A DNA stretch of 64,000 bases from Coleofasciculus sp. FACHB-T130. Lineage in GTDB: Bacteria > Cyanobacteriota > Cyanobacteriia > Cyanobacteriales > FACHB-T130. Location of the stretch: the NCBI RefSeq assembly GCF_014695375.1, contig NZ_JACJOG010000030.1:62001-126000 (forward strand). Reading direction: 5' to 3'. The notes under the pieces were generated by a model, which made no database searches, was not told the origin of the DNA, and was given only the letters and a program-made list of their open reading frames with translations. A program made the position numbers and the translations under genes. Shown in pieces: positions 47,152-57,156 of this stretch (the first letter of the stretch is position 1; each line of letters starts with the position of its first letter).

Positions 47152-48249
47152 TCATTTTTGTTTGTTCTTCTTCCCCTTGGCTCCCACTAGAGATGCAAAG
47201 CCTTGGTAAACGCCAATCATTAAGGCGAGGACTGTTACCATCGGGTGTCTGGACTTTGGCGGATCTACCCGTTGTATGGTGCTGGTAGAGGTTCCAGACG
47301 AGCGATCTCCTTGGTCTTGTGCGGCAGCGGCTTTGATGTCGTCAGTGCGCGGTATTCCCTGCTTTGCCCTCGCTTCTTCACTAAGGGGTACGGCATTCTT
47401 AGAGGGAACAATTCGAGAGCCGTACTTGTTGGCGTAGACTTGAGTAAATTCGGCACCGAAAAAGAGAATCTGGGCGGAATAATTTACCCACAACAGCAGC
47501 ACTACAAATGAGCCAGCTGCGCCGTAGGTTGAGCCGACACTGCCATTGCCTAGATACAACCCCAGTAAGTACTTACCAATGGTAAATAGTAAAGAGGTAA
47601 TGGCGGCACCGATCCACACGTCGCCCCAGGCAATTTTCGCATCTGGCAAAATTCTAAACATCAGCGCGAACAGCACCGTCACGACGCCGAAGGAGATGAA
47701 AAAGTTTAGGGCTTGCAGGAAGGGCAAACCGGGTATCAAGTGGCCCAAATAGTCGCCTACTGATGTCAAGCCGGCACTCAAGATCAACGAAACTAAGAGC
47801 AAAAAGCCGATGCCCAGTACCATTGCAAAGGACAAAAATCGGTCTTTGATAAAGCCTTTGATGCCGCGTCCAGGCTTGGGGGCGACTTCCCAGATGGTGT
47901 TGAGTGAATCTTGCAGCTGACCAAAAACGCCGGAGGCACCGAACAGGAGGAGACCAACGCTAATCAGAGTGGCAATTGTGCCTTCCTCTGCCTTGCGAGA
48001 ATTTTGGATCATCTCTTGGACAGCTTCAGCACCCTGCTTGCCTAGCAATTCTCGAAGTTGCGTAACAATTCCCCCCTCAGCGGCTTCTTGTCCAAATACC
48101 AAAGCCGCGATCGCGATCGCAATAATCACTAGCGGTGCCAGAGAAAATACGGTGTAATACGCCAGCGCCGCCGCCAACCGCGATGCCTTATCTTCTTGCC
48201 ACTCCGCAAATGTGTCTTTAAGCAGTCCTACTATATCTTTTGGCTTCAT
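47152..48249 (-). CDS. YihY/UPF0761 (BrkB-like) membrane protein
   Basis: 365 residues with six hydrophobic helices in the first 280. Typical signatures: AAALAYYTVFSLAPLVI at the start, GASGVFGQLQDSLNTIWEV, YGAAGSFVVLLLWVNYSAQILFFGAEFTQVYA near the end of the membrane part. The family was once annotated as RNase BN, which is no longer accepted; its function is not settled. The cytosolic tail (about 285-350) is Pro/Ser/Lys-rich and ends in a short membrane-like segment and lysines. It lies just downstream of rnc in the same direction, with 98 bp between. Confidence 0.92.
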   Translation of the reverse strand: MKPKDIVGLLKDTFAEWQEDKASRLAAALAYYTVFSLAPLVIIAIAIAALVFGQEAAEGGIVTQLRELLGKQGAEAVQEMIQNSRKAEEGTIATLISVGLLLFGASGVFGQLQDSLNTIWEVAPKPGRGIKGFIKDRFLSFAMVLGIGFLLLVSLILSAGLTSVGDYLGHLIPGLPFLQALNFFISFGVVTVLFALMFRILPDAKIAWGDVWIGAAITSLLFTIGKYLLGLYLGNGSVGSTYGAAGSFVVLLLWVNYSAQILFFGAEFTQVYANKYGSRIVPSKNAVPLSEEARAKQGIPRTDDIKAAAAQDQGDRSSGTSTSTIQRVDPPKSRHPMVTVLALMIGVYQGFASLVGAKGKKNKQK

Positions 48250-48347
48250 AACTAACTTCTAGCCTGCGCTACCACTCTTCTTTGAGTTTGCAGCGCCTTG
48301 TCGAGAAGTTAAAAGACCCGAAAGTTAGAGTTTCTCCGAATTCCGGC

Positions 48348-49034
48348 TTACACCAGCCCTCGTTTTTTCAGTTTGGACAGTGCATCTTCAGCAGCAGCTT
48401 TCTCAGCATCTTTTTTGCTGCGTCCTTTACCTTCCCCGTAGGCTTTATCCCCCACAAGCACTGTGGCGATGAACTCTGGGGCGTGGGGTGTTCCGCCTGC
48501 TTGTTTGGTGACATATTTCGGTGGTGTTGAGCCAAGGTCAGGATTTGCTTGCACCCATTGCTGAAACCGATTTTTCGAGTCCACTTTGGAGAGAGACACT
48601 ACGATATCCTCCGGAACGGAATCAAATAGTGGTTCTACAAAATCGCGGACTTTCTCAACATCCAAATTGTTATCTAGATAATAAGCGCCGACGACGGCTT
48701 CAAAGGTGCTGCTAAGTAAATTTGGATTATAGTAGCCTCCCTCGCGAATGGCACCTTGACCTAACCGCATTTTGAAGTTTAAACCAATCTCGGTAGCGAA
48801 CTTTGCTAGCTGCTTTTCATCTACCAGCGCGGAACGCCTACGAGTCATTTGGTCTTCTCCCATTTTTGGGTGACGACGATAGAGATATTCGCCACTTAAG
48901 AAAGTTAGCAAAGCGTCACCCAAAAATTCTAGACGTTCGTTGTTTTCGCACTCTCCGGGATTTTCATTGGCATAAGAACGGTGAGTAAGCGCATGAAGTA
49001 AGAGTTTTTCATTCTGAAATCTTGGCAATTCCAT
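48348..49034 (-). CDS. rnc: Ribonuclease III
   Basis: 228 residues from the ATG at 49032-49034, which has a strong TAGGAGATA about 8 bases upstream; ATGs at 49070 and 49091 give longer proteins but no such site. Signature ERLEFLGDALL (catalytic region) at about residues 37-47, the second cluster of acidic residues in STFEAVVGAYYLD, and a C-terminal double-stranded-RNA-binding domain (about 150-228, ending with GRSKKDAEKAAAEDALSKL). It cuts double-stranded RNA in rRNA and mRNA processing. Cyanobacteria often have more than one RNase III-type gene; this is a full-length form. Confidence 0.95.
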   Translation of the reverse strand: MELPRFQNEKLLLHALTHRSYANENPGECENNERLEFLGDALLTFLSGEYLYRRHPKMGEDQMTRRRSALVDEKQLAKFATEIGLNFKMRLGQGAIREGGYYNPNLLSSTFEAVVGAYYLDNNLDVEKVRDFVEPLFDSVPEDIVVSLSKVDSKNRFQQWVQANPDLGSTPPKYVTKQAGGTPHAPEFIATVLVGDKAYGEGKGRSKKDAEKAAAEDALSKLKKRGLV

Positions 49035-49118
49035 TTTTATATCTCCTAGTTTTGGGTAAATTAATTGCATGGAAATATCAGTACCAGTCATTGATGTTTA
49101 TTAACTTGACGAACACGA

Positions 49119-49142
49119 AAAAGCCGCCCACTAGCGGCTTTT
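49119..49142 (-). terminator. Terminator of the NYN gene
   Basis: AAAAGCCGC at 49119-49127, 6-nt loop, GCGGCTTTT at 49134-49142. Read on the minus strand it ends in TTTTT, and it lies 80 bp behind the NYN gene stop. Confidence 0.8.
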
Positions 49143-49223
49143 AGATAAACTCGATTTCTATTTAAACCGAGTTTTTGATAAGTAGCGAACGCTTGATTCT
49201 CTAGCTTTCAACAATCGGCTTAA

Positions 49224-49997
49224 CTATACTAACAATATTTCCTCATTTTGCAATTTTATTTTGCCCTGTTTTACGACAGCAGCAACAAATTTTTTGAAGC
49301 TTGAAAATTTCGTTCCATCAGGTTTATGAATCGTAGAAACCCCTTTATAGTTAGGAAACCGCTGACTTTGACACATCAGGTTTGCAATGATGGAATATGT
49401 TGTACTCTTACCTTCTTGAATCGCAGTTTTGATAGCTTCAATAAAGCAGTTAACAGCATCATCGTAGGTGATATAAGGCAATTTATCATCTTTCTGAAGC
49501 CCTGCCTTGTTGCTAACTAAGTTAGGTAGTTCGTCTACAAATTTAAATTCATCAGCAGCAATTTTGAGACTTTGCTTCACATTTCCTCGTTGAGCAATAA
49601 CTATCGCTTTTTTGCTCAACTTTTTTAAATTCAAAACTAAATCCTCAAAATCACCATCTCCTGATACAATGATAGCCACATCAGGAGCATTTTTGCTGTT
49701 CATATCTTTAATACAGTGAGCTATCAATTGATTGTCAGCACTGTTTTTCAAAGGACAAGGAACATCAACAAAGATGAACCCAATGCTTTTCAGAGCTACT
49801 TTGGTAGGAACTTGGCTTTTGCAGCCTGAATTATAGTAGATTTTTTGGCTAATTAAACGTCCTTTCAACTTGGCAAAAGCCACCAATGACTTTGCTTCTT
49901 CTTCTGTTAAATAGACGTTTTGAGAATCCCAGTAAATTGAAACTAACGGTTTCTGCTTGTTGATTTTTGTTTGTGAAGATCCAAGAATACTTTTCAT
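49224..49997 (-). CDS. LabA-like NYN-domain protein (PIN-like nuclease fold)
   Basis: 257 residues. NYN/DUF88 domain at about 17-165: YWDSQNV with the first acidic residue, the loop KNSADNQLIAHCI with Asp, and SGDGDFEDLVLNL carrying two more acidic residues; together these form the metal site expected for a PIN-type ribonuclease. The C-terminal 90 residues form a small helical domain (YDDAVNCFIEAIKTAI..., FKKFVAAVVKQGKI) resembling winged-helix/OST-HTH modules. LabA in Synechococcus acts in circadian output; whether this protein has that role is unknown. It stands alone with its own terminator. Confidence 0.88.
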   Translation of the reverse strand: MKSILGSSQTKINKQKPLVSIYWDSQNVYLTEEEAKSLVAFAKLKGRLISQKIYYNSGCKSQVPTKVALKSIGFIFVDVPCPLKNSADNQLIAHCIKDMNSKNAPDVAIIVSGDGDFEDLVLNLKKLSKKAIVIAQRGNVKQSLKIAADEFKFVDELPNLVSNKAGLQKDDKLPYITYDDAVNCFIEAIKTAIQEGKSTTYSIIANLMCQSQRFPNYKGVSTIHKPDGTKFSSFKKFVAAVVKQGKIKLQNEEILLV

Positions 49998-50459
49998 TTT
50001 GATACGTCCAAAATACGGGTTGAATGGACAGCATCAACAAACCGCGCATCTAGCCTTAGAAAAAAGCCGAGGTAAGGGATTTAAAAAAGATAATAATAAA
50101 CCCCGACTAAGTTAATAGCCTGAATCAACTCTTTTGCCTGAGAAGTATTGAAGTTGCAGTCTCAGGTACAGAATTTTAAACTTCCTGCTGAGCGTGCAGT
50201 CAACCACTTGACCGGACATACTGTTCAGCCAAATGGTTGACTAGACGCTCAGTAGGAAACTAAAAAACCGTGTACCTGAGACAGCATTCAAAACTTCATT
50301 AATGCGAGATTTTTGTACTGTCTGCAATGTATGGTTTAAATCTAGCATTGGAAAAACTTGGATGTCAAGATTAATTAGGTTGATTTGAAGCGGAGGCTTA
50401 GTTGAAGGCGACAAACTTTGCGTTATGCTGAAAAGTTGGACTTGCATCGCTTTAAAAAT
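49998..50459. other. Intergenic region with long imperfect hairpin, upstream of chlD
   Basis: About 460 bp between divergent genes. It carries the long inverted repeat listed at 50150-50298. The chlD promoter should lie between 50300 and 50440. No small gene seen. Confidence 0.4.
50150..50298. repeat. Long imperfect inverted repeat (~60-bp arms)
   Basis: Arms GTCTCAGGTACA (50159-50170) and TGTACCTGAGAC (50271-50282) are perfect complements; inside them CTGAGCGT/ACGCTCAG, GTCAACCA/TGGTTGAC and TTTCC-type blocks pair with several mismatches, leaving a loop of about 20 nt. It may be a structured RNA element, a palindromic repeat, or a very short MITE. It lies about 160 bp upstream of chlD. Confidence 0.6.
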
Positions 50460-52523
50460 ATGCCTGCATCTGTAGCTAACCCCGCCTTCCCCCTCGCTGC
50501 TGTTGTGGGGCAAGAAGCAATAAAAATGGCGCTGCTATTGGCAGCAATTGATCCCGGACTGGGAGGGGTAGCGATCGCGGGTCGTCGCGGGACTGCTAAA
50601 TCGGTCATGGCACGCGCCTTGCACTCCCTTCTGCCCCCCATTGAAGTCGTCAAAGGATCGATTAGCAATTGCGACCCTGATTCCCCCAACGAGTGGGATG
50701 ACAAACTATTGGTAGAAGCGAATGCCCAGCCGGATGCTCCGATTGACGCGCAGGTGATTCCGGCTCCATTTGTGCAAATTCCTTTGGGAATCACAGAAGA
50801 TCGACTGCTGGGTTCTGTGGATGTCGAGCAATCCGTTAAACAGGGAGACACGATATTTCAACCTGGGTTACTGGCGACAGCACACCGGGGTGTCCTCTAT
50901 GTAGACGAAATTAATCTACTTGATGAGCAAATTGCTAACCAACTGCTGACCGTTTTATCTGAAGGACGCAACCAGATTGAGCGGGAAGGGATTAGCTTTC
51001 AGCATCCTTGTAAGCCTTTATTTATTGCTACTTACAACCCGGAAGAAGGGCCACTGCGAGAACATTTGCTCGATAGAATTGCGATCGCGCTTTCCGCTGA
51101 TGGTGTGCTCGGCTTAGATGAACGAGTGCAAGCAGTAGAACAAGCTCTCGCCTACGCTAAATCCCCAGAAAAATTTCTAGAACAGTATACCGAAGACATC
51201 GACAACTTGAAAACTCAGATCGTCTTGGCGCGGGAATGGCTGAAGGATGTTCGCATCACCCGCGAGCAAATTGCTTATCTAGTTGATGAAGCAATTCGAG
51301 GAGGAGTGCAGGGACATCGAGCCGAACTCTTTGCGGTGCGAGTTGCCAAGGCTGCGGCTGCTTTAGAGGGACGTACTAACGTGACGGCGGAAGACTTGCG
51401 CCGTGCGGTGGAATTGGTGATCGTGCCTCGCGCTACAGTCGTGCAGACGCCACCAGACGAAACGCCTCCACCGCCTCCCCCACCGCCACCGCCCCAAGAC
51501 GAATCTCAGCAAGAGCAAGATGAGCCGGATGAGAAGGATGAAGAGGAACCGGAAGAACCCCAAGAGGATCAGTCGAGTATTCCGGAAGAATTTGTCTTCG
51601 ATCCAGAGGGTGTCATCCTCGACCCTACCGTGCTTTACTTTGCTCAAATGGCGCAACGTCACGGCAAGTCGGGCAGTCGCAGTCTCATCATTTCAGAAGA
51701 TCGAGGGCGCTACGTCAAGCCAATGTTGCCGAAAGGCAAGGTGCGGCGAATTGCCGTTGATGCAACGCTCAGAGCCGCTGCACCCTACCAAAAGGCTCGG
51801 CGGGAGCGAAACGACGCTGCGATCGCTCAATCCCCTCTGGGTCAGGGAGGACAAAGAGGAGATCGGCGGGTATTCGTCGAGCAGGGAGATGTTCGCTCCA
51901 AGCGCTTAGTCCGTAAAGCCGGAGCGCTCGTCGTTTTCGTCGTCGATGCCTCTGGCTCGATGGCGCTCAACCGAATGCAGTCAGCCAAGGGTGCAGTGAT
52001 GCGCCTGCTGACGGAAGCCTATCAGAACCGCGACCAAGTGGCGTTAATTCCCTTCCGGGGAGAACAAGCCGATGTGCTGCTACCCCCCACCCGTTCGATT
52101 GCTTTAGCGCGGCGGCGTCTGGAGCTATTGCCTTGTGGTGGCGGCTCCCCTCTGGCTCATGGTTTGACTCAGGCAGTGCGCGTGGGGATGAATGCTCAGA
52201 TGTCTGGGGATATCGGTCAGGTGGTGATTGTGGCGATTACCGATGGACGGGGAAATATTCCTTTAGCTCGTTCTTTAGGCGAACCGATGCAGGAAGGGGA
52301 AAAGCCGGATATTAAAGCTGAATTGTTGGACATTGCTTCCAGAATTCGCGCTTTGGGGATTCAGTTGTTAGTGATTGATACGGAAAATAAGTTTATTTCC
52401 ACTGGCTTTGCGAAGGAATTAGCAAAGCAATCAGGGGGAAAATATTATCACTTACCCAAGGCAACCGAGCAAGCGATCGCTGGAGTGACCAGAGGCGCGA
52501 TCGCAGATATGAAATCTCGCTAG
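50460..52523 (+). CDS. chlD: Magnesium chelatase subunit D
   Basis: 687 residues from the ATG at 50460; the frame reaches a TTG at 50418 but the ATG gives the usual MPASV... beginning. N-terminal AAA+ region related to ChlI ([19 protein letters not shown]), then an acidic and polyproline linker (about residues 340-395), then an integrin I (von Willebrand A) domain with the MIDAS motif DASGSM starting at Asp496. ChlD with ChlI drives ATP-dependent insertion of Mg2+ into protoporphyrin IX with ChlH, the first step of chlorophyll synthesis. ChlH and ChlI genes are not in this window. Confidence 0.96.
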   Translation: MPASVANPAFPLAAVVGQEAIKMALLLAAIDPGLGGVAIAGRRGTAKSVMARALHSLLPPIEVVKGSISNCDPDSPNEWDDKLLVEANAQPDAPIDAQVIPAPFVQIPLGITEDRLLGSVDVEQSVKQGDTIFQPGLLATAHRGVLYVDEINLLDEQIANQLLTVLSEGRNQIEREGISFQHPCKPLFIATYNPEEGPLREHLLDRIAIALSADGVLGLDERVQAVEQALAYAKSPEKFLEQYTEDIDNLKTQIVLAREWLKDVRITREQIAYLVDEAIRGGVQGHRAELFAVRVAKAAAALEGRTNVTAEDLRRAVELVIVPRATVVQTPPDETPPPPPPPPPPQDESQQEQDEPDEKDEEEPEEPQEDQSSIPEEFVFDPEGVILDPTVLYFAQMAQRHGKSGSRSLIISEDRGRYVKPMLPKGKVRRIAVDATLRAAAPYQKARRERNDAAIAQSPLGQGGQRGDRRVFVEQGDVRSKRLVRKAGALVVFVVDASGSMALNRMQSAKGAVMRLLTEAYQNRDQVALIPFRGEQADVLLPPTRSIALARRRLELLPCGGGSPLAHGLTQAVRVGMNAQMSGDIGQVVIVAITDGRGNIPLARSLGEPMQEGEKPDIKAELLDIASRIRALGIQLLVIDTENKFISTGFAKELAKQSGGKYYHLPKATEQAIAGVTRGAIADMKSR

Positions 52524-52539
52524 TACAAAAATCTCTAGG

Positions 52540-52610
52540 AACCCCACCCCCAACCCCTCCCCGCAAGCCGGGAGGGGAGCCGGAGGCGATGGCGGGGTGG
52601 TTTTTTTTTA
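52540..52610 (+). terminator. Rho-independent terminator behind chlD
   Basis: Outer arms AACCCCACC (52540-52548) and GGGGTGGTT (52594-52602), inner arms CCCCTCCC and GGGAGGGG, then a run of nine T. Strong, 17 bp after the chlD stop. The sequence type (CCCACCCCCAACCCCTCCCC) is a widespread cyanobacterial repeat. Confidence 0.9.
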
Positions 52611-52676
52611 TTACGGGTAATCAACCAGAGCTAAGATCGCTTCTCCCGATTACCAATTACCCATCTCAAAAACTCT

Positions 52677-53255
52677 TCACCGCCCGATATTCCGCTTCAA
52701 CTGCTCAAGCTCGTCGTCCGCTTCCCAGTGCTTAAATTTAGCCTCTAATGGATCGGGACCACTGTTGATCGGGCGGTGGTAATTCTGATTCCAGCCAACC
52801 GTCTCCGCACGCTGCTGAGCTTGAGAACTTGTACGCGCTGCTTGCGCCTGAACAGCTTTAGTATGGACTTCCTGGCGGCGAACTTGAATTTGACGCTGTA
52901 GCTGTTTTGCTTGCTCGCTTCGCTGTTTAATCCCTTGCATCTGTCCCCAAAGTTGATTACCTTGACGTAGCAGGGCTGCTTCTCGCTCTTGGGCAGGCTG
53001 GACTAAATCGAACCTGTTGGCAGCTTTTGCCTTTTCAATCCGGACATGCCAACGCTGAATTTCTTGAGCGGTTGAGAGGATTTCATCTTGTAATTTTTTC
53101 TCTTGCAGTTGCAGGTCTGCAATCAGCTTAAGGGCATCATCTTCTTGTTCCCGTAGCTGCTCCTCTAGCGCCTGTAATTCCAAATGAGGATTATTCCGCA
53201 AGAATTCTTCTAATCGGGTTTCTAAAAACCGGCTGAAATCGTCAAATAGACCCAC
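52677..53255 (-). CDS. TIGR04376-like coiled-coil protein
   Basis: 192 residues from a GTG at 53253-53255, supported by GGGAG at a good distance; a GTG at 53270 in the same frame gives five more residues. MGLFDDFSRFLETRLEEFLR is the characteristic N-terminus of a small cyanobacterial family that I recall as TIGR04376. Residues about 25-135 form a long coiled coil rich in Gln and Glu, and the end (PLEAKFKHWEADDELEQLK) is conserved-looking. No membrane segment. Some resemblance to PspA/Vipp1-type rods is only general. Function not known. Confidence 0.8.
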   Translation of the reverse strand: MGLFDDFSRFLETRLEEFLRNNPHLELQALEEQLREQEDDALKLIADLQLQEKKLQDEILSTAQEIQRWHVRIEKAKAANRFDLVQPAQEREAALLRQGNQLWGQMQGIKQRSEQAKQLQRQIQVRRQEVHTKAVQAQAARTSSQAQQRAETVGWNQNYHRPINSGPDPLEAKFKHWEADDELEQLKRNIGR

Positions 53256-53370
53256 TGCAAGAACTCCCACTACAGGTTTGTCATTATGTTAGCAATTAGG
53301 CGCGATCGCTCATCAGCCATTAGTCATTGGTCATTAGTAATAGATTCATGACTAATCACGAATAATTCAT

Positions 53371-54663
53371 TCAAAACTTCTGCCCAACATAAACAGAACG
53401 GACTTCTCCGTTGCGTCGGATAACCGCTTCCTGATTCGAGATGGAAACCAAAGTCCATCCACTAGAGCCAATGTTTTCGCCCACGCGGATGCGGTTGGCA
53501 ACACCGCCGAAGTCAAATAGAGCAGCAGAGCGATCGCCCAATTCTAAGACTCCCACAAGCGTATGCGTCGCCGTAGGAGCCGGATCTGGGTTGGGTGCGG
53601 GTACTGCGGCTGGGGGCGCGGGGGGTGCTGGGGGTGCCAGGGGTGGTAAGGCAGGGATGGGAAGCCGAGGCATTGTGGCAGCCATCGGAGGCAGTGTCAG
53701 AGGTTTGGAACCCAATGAGGGTGCTGAGGGACGAACCGACGGTGCCGGACGGCTGACTGGGGGTTTGGGACGCACTGGCAGCATCGAACTCACGGAGGGT
53801 GCGGGACGTACTGGCAGCATCGAACTCACTGAGGGCGCGGGACGCACCGGCGGTACCGGACGCCTTGGCAGTGATGGAAGCAAGGGAGGACGCACTAAGG
53901 GGGAAACGCCTTGCAATCCTAGGGCAGATTGTGGAACCACAGACTGACTTTGGGGTGATGGATAGATGGGAATGTAGACTCTTTCCATAACACCCGATCC
54001 TCTGGCTGCCCCAGCCGTATTTCCGGGGACAGTTGTCACGGGCGGCAGATTAGTCCCTTGGGGCGCGGCGGCACTTCCCGTGCGTTTGTTCGCGTCAGCT
54101 TTGCGATCGATCACTTCGAGCGATCGCTGCATATAGTTCACAAACTGCTCATCTGCTTTAGACTGAACCTCTTGGCTGACGGGTGTAACCGTTGCGGGGG
54201 GCGAAAAGAGCCAATTGAGCCTGCCCTGGCTCACCAGCCACAGTAGCAATGTAGCTGCCGCCGATGTCAAAGCCAGTCCCAGCAGGAGTTTCTCAAATAA
54301 TTTGCCTTCCCCACGATCCTTGTTGTCTTCGGGTTGAATCTCCTCTACGCTGATATCCAGCGCTAGAGGCGTTTGCACAATACTGCGGGGTGTATTGTCT
54401 GGTTGCTCCGGGAGCAGCTCCTCTGGTGGCACCCAGGTAGGGGGCAAGGTGACTTGCGAAACTTGGACAGGTTGTAAGGAGATATACTCTGACTGCGGCT
54501 GCTCTGGAGTTGAGATGCTACCGCCCTCCAAAACCCGGTCGATGTCTGCAAACAAGTCGTCCATCAATTGATCGGCATATTTGTCAACCGACCAAGGTTG
54601 GATAGAAGTGGAATTTGCCAAGGGTGCTGAGTCCCTCTGGTTATTGCTAACATCCTGAGTCAT
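53371..54663 (-). CDS. Single-pass membrane protein with proline-rich linker and GspC/PilP-like end
   Basis: 430 residues from the ATG at 54661-54663 (a longer frame begins with TTG at 54696). N-terminal cytosolic part about 1-120; membrane helix about 128-155 (LLLGLALTSAAATLLLWLVS); then a long periplasmic proline-rich region with repeats of RPAPSVSSMLPV, RPAPSVSSMLPV, RPKPPVSRPAPS; and a globular end of about 65 residues (HTLVGVLELGDRSAALFDF to NGEVRSVYVGQKF). That end resembles the homology region of type II secretion GspC or type IV pilus PilP. A 36-bp DNA repeat encodes the SSMLP units near 53770-53850. Role unknown; possibly part of an envelope machine. Confidence 0.7.
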   Translation of the reverse strand: MTQDVSNNQRDSAPLANSTSIQPWSVDKYADQLMDDLFADIDRVLEGGSISTPEQPQSEYISLQPVQVSQVTLPPTWVPPEELLPEQPDNTPRSIVQTPLALDISVEEIQPEDNKDRGEGKLFEKLLLGLALTSAAATLLLWLVSQGRLNWLFSPPATVTPVSQEVQSKADEQFVNYMQRSLEVIDRKADANKRTGSAAAPQGTNLPPVTTVPGNTAGAARGSGVMERVYIPIYPSPQSQSVVPQSALGLQGVSPLVRPPLLPSLPRRPVPPVRPAPSVSSMLPVRPAPSVSSMLPVRPKPPVSRPAPSVRPSAPSLGSKPLTLPPMAATMPRLPIPALPPLAPPAPPAPPAAVPAPNPDPAPTATHTLVGVLELGDRSAALFDFGGVANRIRVGENIGSSGWTLVSISNQEAVIRRNGEVRSVYVGQKF

Positions 54664-55011
54664 CGATTGCTCACTCTCGTGGCTACACTGAATCAACGAT
54701 AAGCCTTAAGACATTTGATGGGGCTTATATCGGTACAGAAATTCCTAATTGTGGGACATTATTCCCTAAGGCAATCAGTTGTCAATGCTCCCTGACTGAT
54801 TGGTTCAAAGAACGCCTTACTTCTAGCTTATATTTTCCCGTGGCGACCAAGCCAATTTTGTCGTTAAATTGGGCTTGACCCAGTTAGCAAACCATGCTTT
54901 TTGTCACTTGTCAATTGTCAACGGGTAGACAGGCGACGAATCTCGTCTCTCGGTCAGTTGTTGATGTTTTTACCACTCACTCAGGCAAGGAGGCGGTACC
55001 AAAAAAAGCCT
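54664..55011. other. Intergenic region without recognised gene
   Basis: About 350 bp between the proline-rich protein gene and mnmG, both on the minus strand. No strong hairpin, no reading frame with coding character. Confidence 0.4.
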
Positions 55012-56940
55012 CTACGATGACTGGCTGCTAACCAAGGCGGTTTGCCGAGAGCGTAATTCTAGATATACCAGTAAAGCGTTGATATCAGCCGGATTGACGC
55101 CGCCAATTCGAGCTGCTTGACCAATCGTGAGCGGTTGCACTTGCGCTAACTTTTCACGAGACTCCTTCGAGAGAGTCTCGATCGCTGCATAATTTAGATC
55201 CGGCGGTAGCTGGCGGTTTGCATGACGGCTCACTTGGTCAATTTGGTGCTGCTGACGCTGGAGATACCCAGAGTATTTGAGATCGATTTCTGCGCCTTCT
55301 TTCTCCACGGAGTCTAGACTGGGGTTGCTCAGTCCGTAACGATCTAAGTCAACGTAATGGAAACCAGGGCGTCGTAGCAAATCAGCCAGAGTAATCGAGC
55401 CTTTGATGGCTTGTTGGGTGTCAGACGCGATCGCCTTCCCGATCTCATCATGCTCCTTAATCCGCGTTGAATACAACCGTTCCTTCTCAGCAGCAATATT
55501 CGCTTGCTTGTGTTGGAACAACTCCCAGCGACGGTCATCAATTAGGCCAACTTCCCGCCCTAGAGGCGTCAAGCGCTGATCTGCATTATCCGAGCGCAGT
55601 AACAACCGATACTCAGAACGGCTAGTCAGCATCCGGTAAGGTTCCCGCAAATCTTTGGTACACAGATCGTCCATCAGCGTCCCGATGTAACTGTGTTCGC
55701 GTGGGAACACAATCATTTCTTGATTGCGGACAAATCGAGCTGCATTAATTCCCGCTACAATGCCTTGAGCAGAGGCTTCTTCATAGCCGGTCGTGCCGTT
55801 AATTTGCCCAGCACAAAATAATCCCTCTACCTTTTTGGTCATCAGTGTCGGATAGCACTGAGTTGCGGGTAAGTAATCATACTCCACCGCGTAAGCTGGA
55901 CGCAGCATCGTACAGTTTTCTAGACCGGGGAGACTTCGCAACATTTGCAACTGCAAATTCTCTGGCAATCCCGTCGAAAAGCCTTGAATATACAGTTCTG
56001 GAATATCCCGTCCTTCCGGTTCAATAAAAATCTGGTGGCTTTCCTTATCGGCAAAGCGCACAATTTTATCTTCAATGCTGGGACAATAACGCGGTCCCTT
56101 TGCATCTACCCAACCGCCATAAACTGGCGACAGATGCAGATTTTCTCGAATAATCCGATGAGTCTCCGGCGTCGTCCGGGTGAGATAACAAGGCATCTGC
56201 TCCCGTTCCACCCAAACTGAGGGGTCAAAGCTGAACCACCGCACCTCCGTATCACCCGGCTGGGGTTCCAAATTAGTATAGTCTAGCGATCGCTTATCAA
56301 CCCGTGCTGGAGTCCCCGTCTTTAGTCGTCCCGTTTCAAACCCAAGCCGATTCAAGGTTTCGGTCAACCCAACTGCGGCAAATTCCCCCGCGCGACCCGC
56401 TGACATCGACTTGTTCCCGACCCAGATGCGACCCCCCAAAAAAGTCCCCGTCGTCAGGATGACTGCTTTGCAACCAAACGCTACACCAAAGTAAGTTTCG
56501 ACGCCAATCACTTCATCGTTAGCGCCCATTACCAAATCTGTGACCATGCTCTCGCGGATTGTCAAGTTTTCCTGGTTCTCGACAATCTCCTTCATCACCG
56601 CCGCATATTCCCGTTTATCCGTCTGCGCCCGCAATGCCCATACCGCAGGCCCTCGCGACGAGTTCAGAATCCGCTTTTGTAGGTAAGTGCGATCCGCCAT
56701 TTTCCCAATTTCCCCACCCAACGCATCGATTTCGTGAGTCACCTGGGACTTGGCAGGGCCACCGACTGCTGGGTTACACGGTTGCCAAGCAATTTTGTCC
56801 AAGTTAAGGGTCAGCAGCAGGGTACGACAGCCCAATCGTGCTGTAGCGAGGGCAGCTTCGCAACCGGCGTGTCCGGCTCCGACTACAACAACATCAAAAG
56901 CGTCTTGAAATTCTACGGGCGATCGCGTGGTCATGGTCAT
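55012..56940 (-). CDS. mnmG: tRNA uridine-5-carboxymethylaminomethyl modification enzyme MnmG (GidA)
   Basis: 642 residues. FAD-binding [11 protein letters not shown] near residues 22-32, the [12 protein letters not shown] signature, TGTFLGGRI, the [11 protein letters not shown] segment, and the C-terminal helical MnmE-binding part all present. With MnmE it builds cmnm5U34 in tRNAs using FAD, glycine and a folate donor. Cytosolic. A second ATG follows two codons later; the first is kept. No mnmE in this window, as usual in cyanobacteria. Confidence 0.97.
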   Translation of the reverse strand: MTMTTRSPVEFQDAFDVVVVGAGHAGCEAALATARLGCRTLLLTLNLDKIAWQPCNPAVGGPAKSQVTHEIDALGGEIGKMADRTYLQKRILNSSRGPAVWALRAQTDKREYAAVMKEIVENQENLTIRESMVTDLVMGANDEVIGVETYFGVAFGCKAVILTTGTFLGGRIWVGNKSMSAGRAGEFAAVGLTETLNRLGFETGRLKTGTPARVDKRSLDYTNLEPQPGDTEVRWFSFDPSVWVEREQMPCYLTRTTPETHRIIRENLHLSPVYGGWVDAKGPRYCPSIEDKIVRFADKESHQIFIEPEGRDIPELYIQGFSTGLPENLQLQMLRSLPGLENCTMLRPAYAVEYDYLPATQCYPTLMTKKVEGLFCAGQINGTTGYEEASAQGIVAGINAARFVRNQEMIVFPREHSYIGTLMDDLCTKDLREPYRMLTSRSEYRLLLRSDNADQRLTPLGREVGLIDDRRWELFQHKQANIAAEKERLYSTRIKEHDEIGKAIASDTQQAIKGSITLADLLRRPGFHYVDLDRYGLSNPSLDSVEKEGAEIDLKYSGYLQRQQHQIDQVSRHANRQLPPDLNYAAIETLSKESREKLAQVQPLTIGQAARIGGVNPADINALLVYLELRSRQTALVSSQSS

Positions 56941-57156
56941 GGTAAGTGTCTGAGTAGCAAGGACTCATCCTTCATATTAGCGATTACACCAGTCTGCTTG
57001 GAGTTTCAGCCATTGAGTGGCAAAATAAACCCGATTTAGACAGTATATAGACTTAATTCTATCGGGTGATTCTTTTCAAGTTAAAGCATATCACTCGGAT
57101 TTGTCGGATGAGGTTTCGTATTCAAGATTTGTCGATTGAATACAAGGTTGGTTACT

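Noticed and set aside
53441-53947. Open frame of 168 codons on the plus strand inside the proline-rich protein gene
   Set aside because: Gly/Arg-rich low-complexity translation that mirrors the repeated proline codons on the other strand; a shadow frame.
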